Of a stretch of DNA of 37,816 nucleotides, positions 15,667 to 23,638 are shown one piece after another. The stretch lies in assembly GCA_937935205.1 (NCBI GenBank), contig CALGXU010000015.1, positions 1-37,816 on the forward strand, in the 5' to 3' direction. A program made the translations under genes and the position numbers. The stretch comes from an uncultured Rothia sp. (GTDB taxonomy: Bacteria; Actinomycetota; Actinomycetes; Actinomycetales; Micrococcaceae). Numbering within the stretch: the first letter of the stretch is position 1; every line of letters begins with the position of its first letter. Under the pieces are notes generated by a model. The model searched no databases. It was not told the origin of the DNA and was given only the letters and a program-made list of their open reading frames with translations.

Positions 15667-16014
15667 TTAGTACTTTACAAAAATCCTCAGAGCAACCAGC
15701 AAAATAATGCTGACGGCACCCAGAACAGTACCGGCAATAGCCATACCGCGGTTCTTCAGCTCAGGGTTGTTCATAGCCAGGCGGCCGGTCACAATAGCCA
15801 CAACACCAAGGATGTAACCCAAGACAAAGAAACTCACAATACCGCTCACCAGAGAGACAATCGACAGAGTCTTTGCCTTCTTCGCCTGAGCCTGCTGTTC
15901 AGGGGTCTGAACGGGCACACCGTAAGGAGCCTGCTGACCATACTGAGGGGCCTGCTGGCTGAACTGGGGGTCCTGGTTGAACTGGGGCTGGGGGTTGTTG
16001 GGGTTTTCAGACAT
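15667..16014 (-). CDS. Array gene I: DUF4190 domain protein
   Basis: 115 residues and the closest to a standard DUF4190 protein. The Gln/Pro/Asn-rich N-terminus (about 1-45) contains QYGQQAPYG and PEQQAQ. Two hydrophobic segments (about 48-78 and 92-113) flank a short loop with AMNNPELKNRG. It lacks the DYxPEY motif and is the most divergent copy. ATG at 16014 follows AATGAGAAATC. The first gene of the array in the direction of transcription, it starts about 250 bases from tRNA-Ser(GCT) on the opposite strand. Confidence 0.8.
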   Translation of the reverse strand: MSENPNNPQPQFNQDPQFSQQAPQYGQQAPYGVPVQTPEQQAQAKKAKTLSIVSLVSGIVSFFVLGYILGVVAIVTGRLAMNNPELKNRGMAIAGTVLGAVSIILLVALRIFVKY

Positions 16015-16211
16015 GATTTCTCATTTCGTTGAGTAAATAAGACGACTCTGGCAACGCTACATGGAAAAATCACACGCCAGAGACGCCTTCTATTTATCGG
16101 TTGGACAGTAGCAGTCTATCGAAAATGTGTATGAGCCTCAAAGCGCACAATCCATAGTCCACCCTATAAAGCAACACATACTCAGAGATATCCCCCAAAG
16201 TACGAGCCGAA

Positions 16212-16240
16212 TTGACCAAGCGCAAAACAGCCTATATTCT
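16212..16240 (+). promoter_or_regulatory. Promoter of tRNA-Ser(GCT)
   Basis: TTGACC (16212-16217), 17-base spacer, TATTCT (16235-16240). Confidence 0.65.
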
Positions 16241-16268
16241 TATAGGGATGCGCTCACGAGCGCACCGT

Positions 16269-16360
16269 GGAGACGTGCCAGAGCGGCCGAATGGACTTCA
16301 CTGCTAATGAAGGGTCGGGGTTAAACTCGACCGGGGGTTCAAATCCCCCCGTCTCCGCCA
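16269..16360 (+). tRNA. tRNA-Ser (GCT anticodon)
   Basis: Acceptor GGAGACG/CGTCTCC, anticodon stem CTTCA/TGAAG around loop CTGCTAA, long variable arm, discriminator G, encoded CCA at 16358-16360. It forms the other edge of the array, in the same orientation as tRNA-Ser(TGA). Confidence 0.95.
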
Positions 16361-16362
16361 CA

Positions 16363-16394
16363 AAAAGCCCCGTACCAGCTGGTACGGGGCTTTT
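16363..16394. terminator. Terminator after tRNA-Ser(GCT)
   Basis: Perfect 14-bp arms aaaagccccgtacc and ggtacggggctttt with loop agct. Bidirectional, between the tRNA and the converging phosphatase gene. Confidence 0.88.
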
Positions 16395-16438
16395 ACATTA
16401 CCCATTTCATTCGGGCACGAAGCCTAGAAGTACCCGGT

Positions 16439-16984
16439 CTAAAAGCTCTTGAAGTCCACGAGGCGCGCATCCGCACCATCGAGCAGAGCCCACTCCCCCG
16501 GCACCTCAAACACCGCAATAGAAGAGGGCGGGAAGCCGTAATACACATCCATGGACGCGTTCGGGTCGGAATCAGGGCTCATCAGACGCTGCGCGGCATC
16601 CTGCACACCGGGCAGATGCGACACCACCATCAGAGAATGAACATTCTCCGAAACGCTGTTAATGCGCGCAATAATGCGGGACGCAGACACCTCATACAGA
16701 CCCTCATCCAAATGAGCGGTAGGCGCCTTCGCCCCCAAACCATCCGAAACCCACGTCGTCGTCTGGCGAGTACGCAAAGCCGCCGACGACATAATCTGCT
16801 CCGGAATATAGCCACGAGAAGCCAGCCAGGCACCCGCGGCGGCAGCCTGCTCGTGACCGCGCTTCGTCAGCGGACGATCAAAGTCATTCAGACCCCAATC
16901 AGCCTCCGCATGGCGCATAATAATCAGACGCTTGACCCCGCCGCGGCGCGAACCAGATGCAGTGTTGGAAGAATTTTCAGCCAT
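16439..16984 (-). CDS. SixA-like histidine phosphatase
   Basis: 181 residues of the histidine phosphatase superfamily, small SixA type. The catalytic motif is LIIMRHAEADWG (RHA, about residues 20-31; RHG in other branches). The second histidine lies in VVSHLPGVQD near 120-129. SixA of E. coli dephosphorylates phosphohistidine proteins; the target here is unknown. An acidic/Ser-rich N-terminal extension of about 16 residues precedes the fold. Start at ATG 16984 with a weak GGATG site. No clear operon partner. Confidence 0.85.
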   Translation of the reverse strand: MAENSSNTASGSRRGGVKRLIIMRHAEADWGLNDFDRPLTKRGHEQAAAAGAWLASRGYIPEQIMSSAALRTRQTTTWVSDGLGAKAPTAHLDEGLYEVSASRIIARINSVSENVHSLMVVSHLPGVQDAAQRLMSPDSDPNASMDVYYGFPPSSIAVFEVPGEWALLDGADARLVDFKSF

Positions 16985-17070
16985 ACATCCATTCTATCTA
17001 GAGGGTGCCGGAACGTCCCGCACGCCGCCACCACACGCGCATACTGACGACTAAGAGTAGGCACAAGTAA

Positions 17071-17107
17071 ACCCCGGCGCACCGGCATCACGCCAGCACA
17101 CCGGGGT
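17071..17107. terminator. Possible weak bidirectional terminator
   Basis: accccgg (17071-17077) and ccggggt (17101-17107) form a 7-bp stem around a long loop just after the winged-helix gene. No good T-run. Confidence 0.35.
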
Positions 17108-17137
17108 GCACTCTGCAGAAGCTAAATTCTGTACACG

Positions 17138-17890
17138 CTAGATTGAGTATTCCGGAGCAGCCCAGACAACAACTTCGGGGTGCTCAAAGAAGCGGTAACC
17201 CTGACCACGCACCGTACGCACGGTACCCGACAGGCGACCCAGCTTCGAACGCAGACGACGAATATGCACGTCAATCGTACGCTCATGCGGATGCTCGTCG
17301 CCCGAGCTCCACAGCGCCTTCAGCAGCTCCTCACGGCCCACGGTGCGAGAAGAATTCTCCACCAGGTGTGCCAACAGCTCGAATTCCTTGAAGGTCAGCA
17401 TGAGCGGCTCACCATCCAGGAACACCTCGCGGCGCGCCAAGTCAATCAGCACACCCGAGGAGTGGCTATTCGTGGTCTCTGCCTCGCGGGTAACGTTCGC
17501 CTCCGGGTGCATGTACATTGCGGTCGGATCGCCCAACGCGTTACGCACCACCTCAAGGTCGCTACCCTCAGCATTCACCGGAGCCAACGCCACAGCGGCG
17601 TACGACTCCGACTCGGGAGCCAGATGGTGTGCATAAGTACGCAAATCCTGAACGATACGCACCAGGGAAGTGCCATTCGCTGCGGCAAGCTCCTCGTTCA
17701 AACCCACATAGAGCACGAAGCCGCGTGCCTCATTTTCCTGAGCCTGCTTATGGGCAGAATCACCGGCTGAGAAAGTCATCGGACGCAACGTTGCGGCCTG
17801 CGCAGCGGGACGCTGAGGCTGCACGACCTGGCGCTTAGCGGCGCGGCCGCGCTGGGAGATGTGGACATATCCAGGTACTGCGCCTGACAT
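17138..17890 (-). CDS. Orphan winged-helix (OmpR/PhoB-type) regulator
   Basis: 250 residues. The C-terminal 100 (about 142-240) are a clear OmpR/PhoB DNA-binding domain: LTFKEFELLAHLVENSSRTV, then RTIDVHIRRLRSKLG (recognition helix) and VRGQGYRF (wing). The N-terminal half is not a recognisable receiver: the conserved acidic pair, phospho-acceptor Asp and Lys are not visible. Residues 1-55 are basic and Ala/Gln-rich. It probably acts without a standard histidine-kinase partner, and none is nearby. ATG at 17890 follows AGAGAAGG. The upstream gap is long and AT-richer, suited to complex control. Confidence 0.83.
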   Translation of the reverse strand: MSGAVPGYVHISQRGRAAKRQVVQPQRPAAQAATLRPMTFSAGDSAHKQAQENEARGFVLYVGLNEELAAANGTSLVRIVQDLRTYAHHLAPESESYAAVALAPVNAEGSDLEVVRNALGDPTAMYMHPEANVTREAETTNSHSSGVLIDLARREVFLDGEPLMLTFKEFELLAHLVENSSRTVGREELLKALWSSGDEHPHERTIDVHIRRLRSKLGRLSGTVRTVRGQGYRFFEHPEVVVWAAPEYSI

Positions 17891-18115
17891 GGTTCAACCT
17901 TCTCTCAAAGTCTGTGTACGGGATCCCAGTCGTACGTAGTGTAGGGTGCGCCGGAAGTGACGCCGAGTCAAACAGTCCCCAATACCTGTTCGAGACTCAA
18001 TCCTCATACTTAATATTTCTCCTATTTGACGGATAAATCAAGCGGATTCAGCATAGTGGATTCTCCTTTGTCACCAAGAGGAGTACAATACCCTTCCCCC
18101 ATTTTGGGAGGTTTC

Positions 18116-18211
18116 ATGCGGAACCTGAGGCTTTCAGCTTTTTTCTCACATAAATATTCACGGTTTCTGTTATGTATGGGGTGCACCCTGCATTTTCATG
18201 TGGAGCTGTGA
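18116..18211 (+). CDS. Candidate 31-residue peptide
   Basis: ATG at 18116 has an excellent GGGAGG site four bases upstream and a TACAAT -10-like box at 18084-18089, so a short leader is possible. The peptide (MRNLRLSAFFSHKYSRFLL...) is basic then hydrophobic, with two cysteines and several His. No -35 is clear and no homologue is recognised. It may be a real small protein or chance. Confidence 0.3.
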   Translation: MRNLRLSAFFSHKYSRFLLCMGCTLHFHVEL

Positions 18212-18407
18212 ATACCCTTGAAGTTTTAATGCTCCCCCCAGTGTCATATTGTGTTCCTCATCACATAATAGGTGGTGTGTTTCAAAAACCCACGCCGGCA
18301 CCCAGCAGCACCATCGCCGCCCAAGCCCCGGACACGTTAGACACGCACCGATACACAACGCCACTCTGCAGCACGCGACCCGCCGAACACTCCCAAGACA
18401 CAGCAAA

Positions 18408-18437
18408 GCGCCTCCACACATACATATGCAGAGGCGC
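18408..18437 (-). terminator. Terminator of upp
   Basis: gcgcctc (18408-18414) and gaggcgc (18431-18437) form a stem. The minus transcript continues TTTGCTG, a weak T-run. Confidence 0.6.
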
Positions 18438-18469
18438 CCCACTCACATCACGTAAATAACGCTAAAAGA

Positions 18470-19108
18470 CTACTCAGCCAGACCGTACAGGCGGTCACCA
18501 GCATCGCCCAGACCCGGAATAATGTACGCCTTCTCATTCAGACGCTCATCACGCGCAGCCAGGAACAGGTCAACATTCTCCATACCCTCAATGCCCTTCT
18601 CCAGAGCAGCAATGCCCTCAGGAGCAGCAATCAGGCACACACAAGTCACAGACTCAGCACCACGCTTACGCAGGAACTTAATAGCCTCAATCAGAGTGCC
18701 ACCCGTAGCCAGCATCGGATCCAGCAGGTACACCTGACGACCAGTCAGATCCTCCGGCAGACGCTCAGCATAGGTCACAATATCCAGGGTCTCCTCATTA
18801 CGAGCCATACCCAGGAAACCCACCTCCGCGGTCGGAACCATACGGGTCATACCCTCCAGCATGCCCAAACCAGCACGCAGAATCGGAACAACCAGCGGCT
18901 TCGGATCAGCAATACGAACACCGGTAGTAGTCGCCACCGGAGTCACAACCTCAACCTCTTCCACGCGGATCTCGCGAGTCGCCTCATAAGCCAGAAGGGT
19001 CACCAGCTCATCAACCAGCTGACGGAAAATCGGGGACGGAGTGTTCTTATCACGCAGAACACTAATCTTGTGAGAGACCAGCGGGTGGTCAAGAATCTTA
19101 ATACGCAT
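18470..19108 (-). CDS. upp: Uracil phosphoribosyltransferase
   Basis: 212 residues, full length. The cytosolic salvage enzyme makes UMP from uracil and PRPP. The PRPP-binding loop is LLDPMLATGGT near residues 128-138, with PILRAGLGM (about 75-83) and the uracil-binding C-terminal GLGDAGDRLYG (about 199-209). All match canonical Upp. The ATG at 19108 lies about six bases from a TAAAAT -10 box (19115-19120) with no Shine-Dalgarno sequence, so the mRNA is probably leaderless. Confidence 0.97.
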   Translation of the reverse strand: MRIKILDHPLVSHKISVLRDKNTPSPIFRQLVDELVTLLAYEATREIRVEEVEVVTPVATTTGVRIADPKPLVVPILRAGLGMLEGMTRMVPTAEVGFLGMARNEETLDIVTYAERLPEDLTGRQVYLLDPMLATGGTLIEAIKFLRKRGAESVTCVCLIAAPEGIAALEKGIEGMENVDLFLAARDERLNEKAYIIPGLGDAGDRLYGLAE

Positions 19109-19114
19109 AATACG

Positions 19115-19120
19115 ATTTTA
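19115..19120 (-). promoter_or_regulatory. -10 box of upp
   Basis: TAAAAT on the minus strand, about six bases before the ATG. Transcription would begin at or very near the start codon. The -35 is not clear. Confidence 0.5.
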
Positions 19121-19285
19121 CCCACCCCCAAATCAGCAAGCACCGATAAAGCCCCGGAAGTGGCACACACCCTATAAAACTAGGCAAATACCGCCGCGTA
19201 GCCACCCACCAACGCATCCATCAACCCGCCCGCCAGCACCGCCCCGGAACCAATCCGGAACAACCCGAGACAATCCGGGCATGCA

Positions 19286-19317
19286 AAAACCCGCCGAGAC
19301 GAATCTCGACGGGTTTT
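19286..19317 (-). terminator. Terminator after tRNA-Ser(CGA)
   Basis: Arms aaaacccg-c-cgaga and tctcg-a-cgggtttt with loop cgaa. On the minus strand it ends in TTTTT directly downstream of the tRNA. Confidence 0.85.
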
Positions 19318-19325
19318 CGTTAGTG

Positions 19326-19412
19326 CGGTGGTGGAGGGATTTGAACCCCCGTTGGCTTTTACACCAAACATCATTTCGAGTGATGCACCTTCGGCCGCTC
19401 GGACACACCACC
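19326..19412 (-). tRNA. tRNA-Ser (CGA anticodon)
   Basis: Acceptor GGTGGTG/CACCACC, anticodon stem CATCA/TGATG around loop CTCGAAA, long variable arm, discriminator G, no encoded CCA. Confidence 0.95.
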
Positions 19413-19423
19413 AACAGTGGAAA

Positions 19424-19452
19424 ACTATAGCACACCCCCAACAGGAGGGCAA
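19424..19452 (-). promoter_or_regulatory. Promoter of tRNA-Ser(CGA)
   Basis: Minus strand TTGCCC (19447-19452), 17-base spacer, TATAGT (19424-19429), about 12 bases before the mature tRNA. Confidence 0.7.
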
Positions 19453-19594
19453 GAACGAGCCTACCTATCGTGCCGCGTAATCGTGCCGCGTACGGCAGCC
19501 GGGTGTCGCCCTCTTCACGGTCCCTTTCACCGTGCCCTTTTCGACACCCGACCCCGAAAGTCCCGGCTACGTCTACAGACCCCAACGGGTCCGC

Positions 19595-20215
19595 CTAATG
19601 ACGGATATACCCATCTACAACCAGCATGACAGCACGCGTTGCATCCTCAGCATTGCGCTCCGCCTGATGCACTTCACGATCCATAGCAAGCATATAAATC
19701 GCTCCGAACATAGAGATCGCAATCGCACGAGGATTCTGAGCGGTATCAACCGTATAGCGGCGAGCCACAGCCTCCGTCATCTCCTCCAAATAATCCAGAA
19801 GATCCAAACGGTTATCGCTCATCGCATCAGTCCAACCATCCGCACCCTTCCACGCCTCCGAAAGCCACATCCGAGTAAACCCCGGACGGTCCTCAAGATA
19901 CTGGAACGCGGCGCGAACAGCACTCCGCAACGCCTCACGCGGATCAGAATGAACCGACGCCGCGCGACTCGCATCGCTCAGCAGCAACTGCGTGCCGTAC
20001 CGAACCAGCTGATCCACCATGGTCTTCTTAGAACCGAAATTGTAATACACGGTTCCCTTAGAAACACCCGCCCGGGCAGCCACCTCTTCAACAGTGGCGT
20101 ACTCAAGCCCCTTTTGGGCCATGATTTCCATAGCAGCGTTGAACAACTTCAACTGAGTTCTACCTGTACGGCCGGGACGACGACTTGCAGCTTCAGCGAC
20201 TGGGCGCTGCAACAT
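19595..20215 (-). CDS. TetR-family transcriptional regulator
   Basis: 206 residues. The N-terminal helix-turn-helix (about 20-65) reads LFNAAMEIMAQKGLEYATVEEV...AGVSKGTVYYNFGSKKTMV, a textbook TetR DNA-binding domain. The C-terminal ligand domain is unassigned. It is third in a minus-strand operon after the ABC-like and YhgE/Pip genes, 79 bases downstream of the latter. A regulator in this position usually represses its own operon, in response to a compound the exporter handles or to envelope stress. Strong AGGGAGG site before ATG 20215. Confidence 0.92.
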   Translation of the reverse strand: MLQRPVAEAASRRPGRTGRTQLKLFNAAMEIMAQKGLEYATVEEVAARAGVSKGTVYYNFGSKKTMVDQLVRYGTQLLLSDASRAASVHSDPREALRSAVRAAFQYLEDRPGFTRMWLSEAWKGADGWTDAMSDNRLDLLDYLEEMTEAVARRYTVDTAQNPRAIAISMFGAIYMLAMDREVHQAERNAEDATRAVMLVVDGYIRH

Positions 20216-20294
20216 CAGAAGTCCTCCCTCCCTTTTTGCAGATATATCTCTATTTTATTAGACAGTTTTCCCCGGTGCGACCAAACATGGCGCG

Positions 20295-22901
20295 TTACAC
20301 CGTAATCTCCGGTGCAAGCTTCTTCAGCGACCACGTACGATCACGACGCGTGCCAATGTAACCCAACACCAGACCAGCCAGACCCCACAGAGTCAAAACC
20401 AGTATGATGCCCCACAGGCTCGACTCATTAATGCCATACGCCAAACGACGCGTACCCGCCACTGCATAACCCATCGGGAAGAAGTCATGCATCCAACGAA
20501 TCGACTCAGGCAGAGTCTCATACGGCATCGTGCCGCCCGCAGTAATCAGCTGCAGGATCAGAATGACCAAAGCAACAAGCTTGCCCGGCGCACCCAAAAT
20601 CACCGTCAGACCATGAATGAAACCAGTAAAGACCAAAGCCACATAGCAGAGGAACAGCCACACCAGCCACGGATGAGCCATCTCAAAGCCCAAACCGAAC
20701 TTAATCGCGGCGAACATCAAGGTCGCCTGAGCAATACCCACCAGGCCGAACGGCATCCAGCTACCGAGCATCACACGAATCGACGGAGCATGCGAAGCCA
20801 ACGCACGGTTATTCATCACGCGCAACGTCTGAACCAGCATCAAGCCGCCAATCCACAGCGCCAAACACATGAAGAACGGGCCCATGCCCTCACCGTAGTT
20901 ACGACCCGACGCCAACGAATCATGCGACAAAGTCACAGGGTTCGACATCGTATCCGCAACCTTCGCCTGCTCGGTCGGCGCAAGGCTCGGAACCTGCTTA
21001 GCACCAGAAGCCAGACCGCTCTCCAGCGACGACGTACCATCCTTCAACTCGGAAGCACCATCATTCAGCTGCGAAGAGCCATCAGACAGCTTCGCAGTAC
21101 CGTCAGACAGCTTCGACGCACCATCCTTCAGCTCATTCGCGCCATCAGCCAACTTCTGCTGACCATCAACCGCAGACTGCTCCTTCTCCGCCAAAGTGCC
21201 GCTACCATCCTTCAGCTCGGCGGTACCGCCCTTCAAAGAATCAGTACCCTCCTTCAGCTCAGAAGCACCACCCGACAAAGTCGCAGAACCACTCGCAAGG
21301 CTCGAAGCACCCGAAGCGATCTTAGAATTACCATCAGCCAAAGTCGCCGAACCCGAGGCCAACGAGGAGGCGCCAGCATCCACACGAGCAGCACCCTCAG
21401 CCAGCGACGAAGCGCCCTTAGCCAACGACGCAGCACCAGAATCCAGCGAATCCACGCCAGACACCAAAGTCTGGATCTTCGCCGCAGTCGACGACGAACC
21501 ATCAGAAACACAATGGCTCGACTTCAACGCGCTCAGCTTCGACAGAGCATCAGCAGCGGCAGCATCACGAGTAGCAAGATGCGACTGCAGAGCCTTCTGA
21601 TTCAGCTCAGCAACCTCATTCTTCGTCTCCTCAGAATCAACAGCAGCCACCAGCTGATCAGCCTGCTCCTGAGTCAACGTACCCGCCTCAACCAACGGTG
21701 CCAACTGAGCACGCATCTTCTGAGCAGTCGCAGACACCACAGTATTCGACAGGTCACGACCAAAATCGCCACTACCGGCAGAAGTATCCGTCTCATGCAG
21801 ACGCATGCACATCGCGTTCAGCTCAGCCGGCAACTCACGAATACCCGCCTGATCCATGCCGGTACGCAGCTGATGAATACCCGACGCCAAATCATTAGCG
21901 CCCTTCGCGACCGAAGCCGAACCGCTCTTCAAGCTCGCAGTACCCTCAGCCAGGGTCGCCGAACCGTCCTTCAACTTCGCTGCACCATCAGAAGCAGACG
22001 CAGCCGCCGAAGCCAACGTCGACGAACCATCCTTCAAACTCGAAGCACCATCGGCAAGCTTCGCAGCACCAGAATCCAGCTTCGCAGCACCCGAATCCAA
22101 AGTCGAGGCGCCATCAGCAAGCTTCGCGGCACCCTCCGCCAACTGCTTCTGACCGTCCAACAACTGGGACTGACCATCAGCCAGGGAAGAGGTGCCATCC
22201 TTCAACTTCACGGCACCATCATTCACCGTGGCGGTGCCATCCTTCAGCTGAACAATCGCATCCGCCAGCTTCACCGTGCCGGTATTCACCTTCGCCGCAC
22301 CATCAGCAGCCTCACCCATCTTCGAATGAATAGTCGTGAAGCTAGCCAACAGTGAATTCGCCGTAGAATTACCGACCTTCTCCGCCACCGAATCACGCAC
22401 CGAAGTGCCCGCCTTCGTGACAATATTCGTCAACACATAGTTATTGGCATCATTCGTAATGACCTCAATACCCGCCGAACGCGGATCAACAGTGCCCGTC
22501 TTGCCGTCAGCATCAGGTTTGAACGAACCGGCGCTCTGCAGATTACGGGAGAAATCCTTCGGAATCACCATCGCAAAGTCATAGGTGCCGTTCTCCACGC
22601 CCTCAACAGCCTCAGCGCGAGTCTGCACCTGACGCCAATCAAACGTGCCAGCATCCAGAAGGTTTTTCTTCACATCAGCACCGGTATTCACCTGCTTACC
22701 TTCAGAGTCCGTCGCGCCCTCATCCTCAACCACGAGGGCACCCACAATGCCATTCACATGGCCGTAAGCATCCCAGTTGCCGTACAGGTACAGGGCACCG
22801 TACAGTAGCGGAATGCAGGACATCGCAAGCAGCACCAAAACCGGCAAAACACCGCTGGTCAGGCGCTTCAGCTCAACGAGTGCAACACGCAGAACAGTCA
22901 T
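20295..22901 (-). CDS. YhgE/Pip-family membrane protein with long repeat stalk
   Basis: 868 residues. One N-terminal helix (about 17-38) precedes an extracytoplasmic region, with five or six more helices after residue 650 of ABC-2 membrane type. Residues about 200-340 and 475-640 are two blocks of imperfect heptads such as LADGASTL, LKDGSSTL and LDSGAAKL, forming a long alpha-helical stalk typical of the YhgE/Pip family (phage infection protein, type VII factor EsaA relatives). Two cysteines in the central globular part (near 363 and 463) may pair. It starts two bases after the upstream ABC-like stop, with its AAGGAG site inside that gene, so the two are translationally coupled. Transport substrate unknown. 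Confidence 0.93.
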   Translation of the reverse strand: MTVLRVALVELKRLTSGVLPVLVLLAMSCIPLLYGALYLYGNWDAYGHVNGIVGALVVEDEGATDSEGKQVNTGADVKKNLLDAGTFDWRQVQTRAEAVEGVENGTYDFAMVIPKDFSRNLQSAGSFKPDADGKTGTVDPRSAGIEVITNDANNYVLTNIVTKAGTSVRDSVAEKVGNSTANSLLASFTTIHSKMGEAADGAAKVNTGTVKLADAIVQLKDGTATVNDGAVKLKDGTSSLADGQSQLLDGQKQLAEGAAKLADGASTLDSGAAKLDSGAAKLADGASSLKDGSSTLASAAASASDGAAKLKDGSATLAEGTASLKSGSASVAKGANDLASGIHQLRTGMDQAGIRELPAELNAMCMRLHETDTSAGSGDFGRDLSNTVVSATAQKMRAQLAPLVEAGTLTQEQADQLVAAVDSEETKNEVAELNQKALQSHLATRDAAAADALSKLSALKSSHCVSDGSSSTAAKIQTLVSGVDSLDSGAASLAKGASSLAEGAARVDAGASSLASGSATLADGNSKIASGASSLASGSATLSGGASELKEGTDSLKGGTAELKDGSGTLAEKEQSAVDGQQKLADGANELKDGASKLSDGTAKLSDGSSQLNDGASELKDGTSSLESGLASGAKQVPSLAPTEQAKVADTMSNPVTLSHDSLASGRNYGEGMGPFFMCLALWIGGLMLVQTLRVMNNRALASHAPSIRVMLGSWMPFGLVGIAQATLMFAAIKFGLGFEMAHPWLVWLFLCYVALVFTGFIHGLTVILGAPGKLVALVILILQLITAGGTMPYETLPESIRWMHDFFPMGYAVAGTRRLAYGINESSLWGIILVLTLWGLAGLVLGYIGTRRDRTWSLKKLAPEITV

Positions 22902-22903
22902 TC

Positions 22904-23638
22904 TTACTCCTTCTCAGCGTTTTCGCCATGTTCGGGGGAATCATTGGAGGGTTCAATCTCGCCCTCAACGAGAGCCGGCTCGTTTTCCTCAGAGGCTTGT
23001 TCCTCAGAGGCACGACCGACCACAGCACGGGCACCATGCCAGGACTCCGAAATATGCGGAACAATAGCCACCACCGTGCGCGGGTGGCCCTCATCGGCGG
23101 CAAGCTCCTCCAGGTACGGAAGCCACATGTACGTGTGGTTCAGGTGGCGGGAAGGAGTATCGAAAACCAGCAGATCCGACGGGCTATTCTGAGCCAGCGC
23201 AGCCATCAGCTCCATATTCATCTCACCGCTAATCTCATCCATCCACAGCCCGTCCAGATCCTCAAGACCGCGCTCCTTCAACCAGCGGCTCGCACGGGAA
23301 CGACCAAAAATCGGCAGGTTATAGGAAAGCATCTCCGACACATAATCGTGCACGCGCATATGCTGCTCGGGAGCGGTCACATCGGGGGAATCCACCACGC
23401 TGCTAAGAGCACGCAGACGCTTCATCGAAATACGGCGAGGCTCATCATCGCCCTTGCTCCAGCTAATCGTGCCGCCGGACAGGGGAAGGCGGCCAGTCAG
23501 CGCCAACGCGAGAGAGGTACGCTCCAGCTGGCTATCCGCCTGAACAATAATGACTTCACCCTCGCCCACTGAGAAGGTGGTGCGGTCAAAAAGCGGAGTG
23601 TGGCGCCCTTTTGCCCAAATATTGTCAACACGTAACAC
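22904..23638 (-). CDS. Degenerate ABC-ATPase-like protein
   Basis: 244 residues with the layout of a short ABC ATPase but broken catalytic motifs. Where a P-loop (GxxGxGKT) is expected it has ADSQLERTSLAL near residues 35-46, with no lysine or glycines. The signature LSGGQ is replaced by ISGEMNMEL (about 135-143). The Walker B-like DLLVFDTPSRHLN (about 154-166) keeps Asp but has Thr for the catalytic Glu. The tail is strongly acidic (35 residues, Glu-rich). Likely unable to hydrolyse ATP; it may be a structural partner of YhgE/Pip. Start GTG 23638 after GAGGGG. Confidence 0.75.
   Translation of the reverse strand: MLRVDNIWAKGRHTPLFDRTTFSVGEGEVIIVQADSQLERTSLALALTGRLPLSGGTISWSKGDDEPRRISMKRLRALSSVVDSPDVTAPEQHMRVHDYVSEMLSYNLPIFGRSRASRWLKERGLEDLDGLWMDEISGEMNMELMAALAQNSPSDLLVFDTPSRHLNHTYMWLPYLEELAADEGHPRTVVAIVPHISESWHGARAVVGRASEEQASEENEPALVEGEIEPSNDSPEHGENAEKE

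Larger units (their letters stand above)
17891..18469. other. 579-base gap, AT-richer than its surroundings
   Basis: It should hold the promoter of the winged-helix regulator and holds the upp terminator at its right end. Its middle (about 18000-18290) is visibly AT-richer than the neighbours. Apart from the 31-codon candidate at 18116 I see no gene. Confidence 0.5.

Noticed and set aside
10671..16360. The array as a mobile island with attachment sites
   Set aside because: No integrase, recombinase or transposase and no obvious repeated tRNA ends were seen; duplication in place explains it better.
20990..22290. Regular repeats that might suggest a CRISPR or satellite array
   Set aside because: The repeats are in frame and encode heptads of the YhgE stalk; no identical repeats with unique spacers.
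20487..22355. 622-codon plus-strand frame across YhgE/Pip
   Set aside because: Caused by the repeated, biased codons of the stalk; Arg/Ser/Gln-rich nonsense with no start signal.
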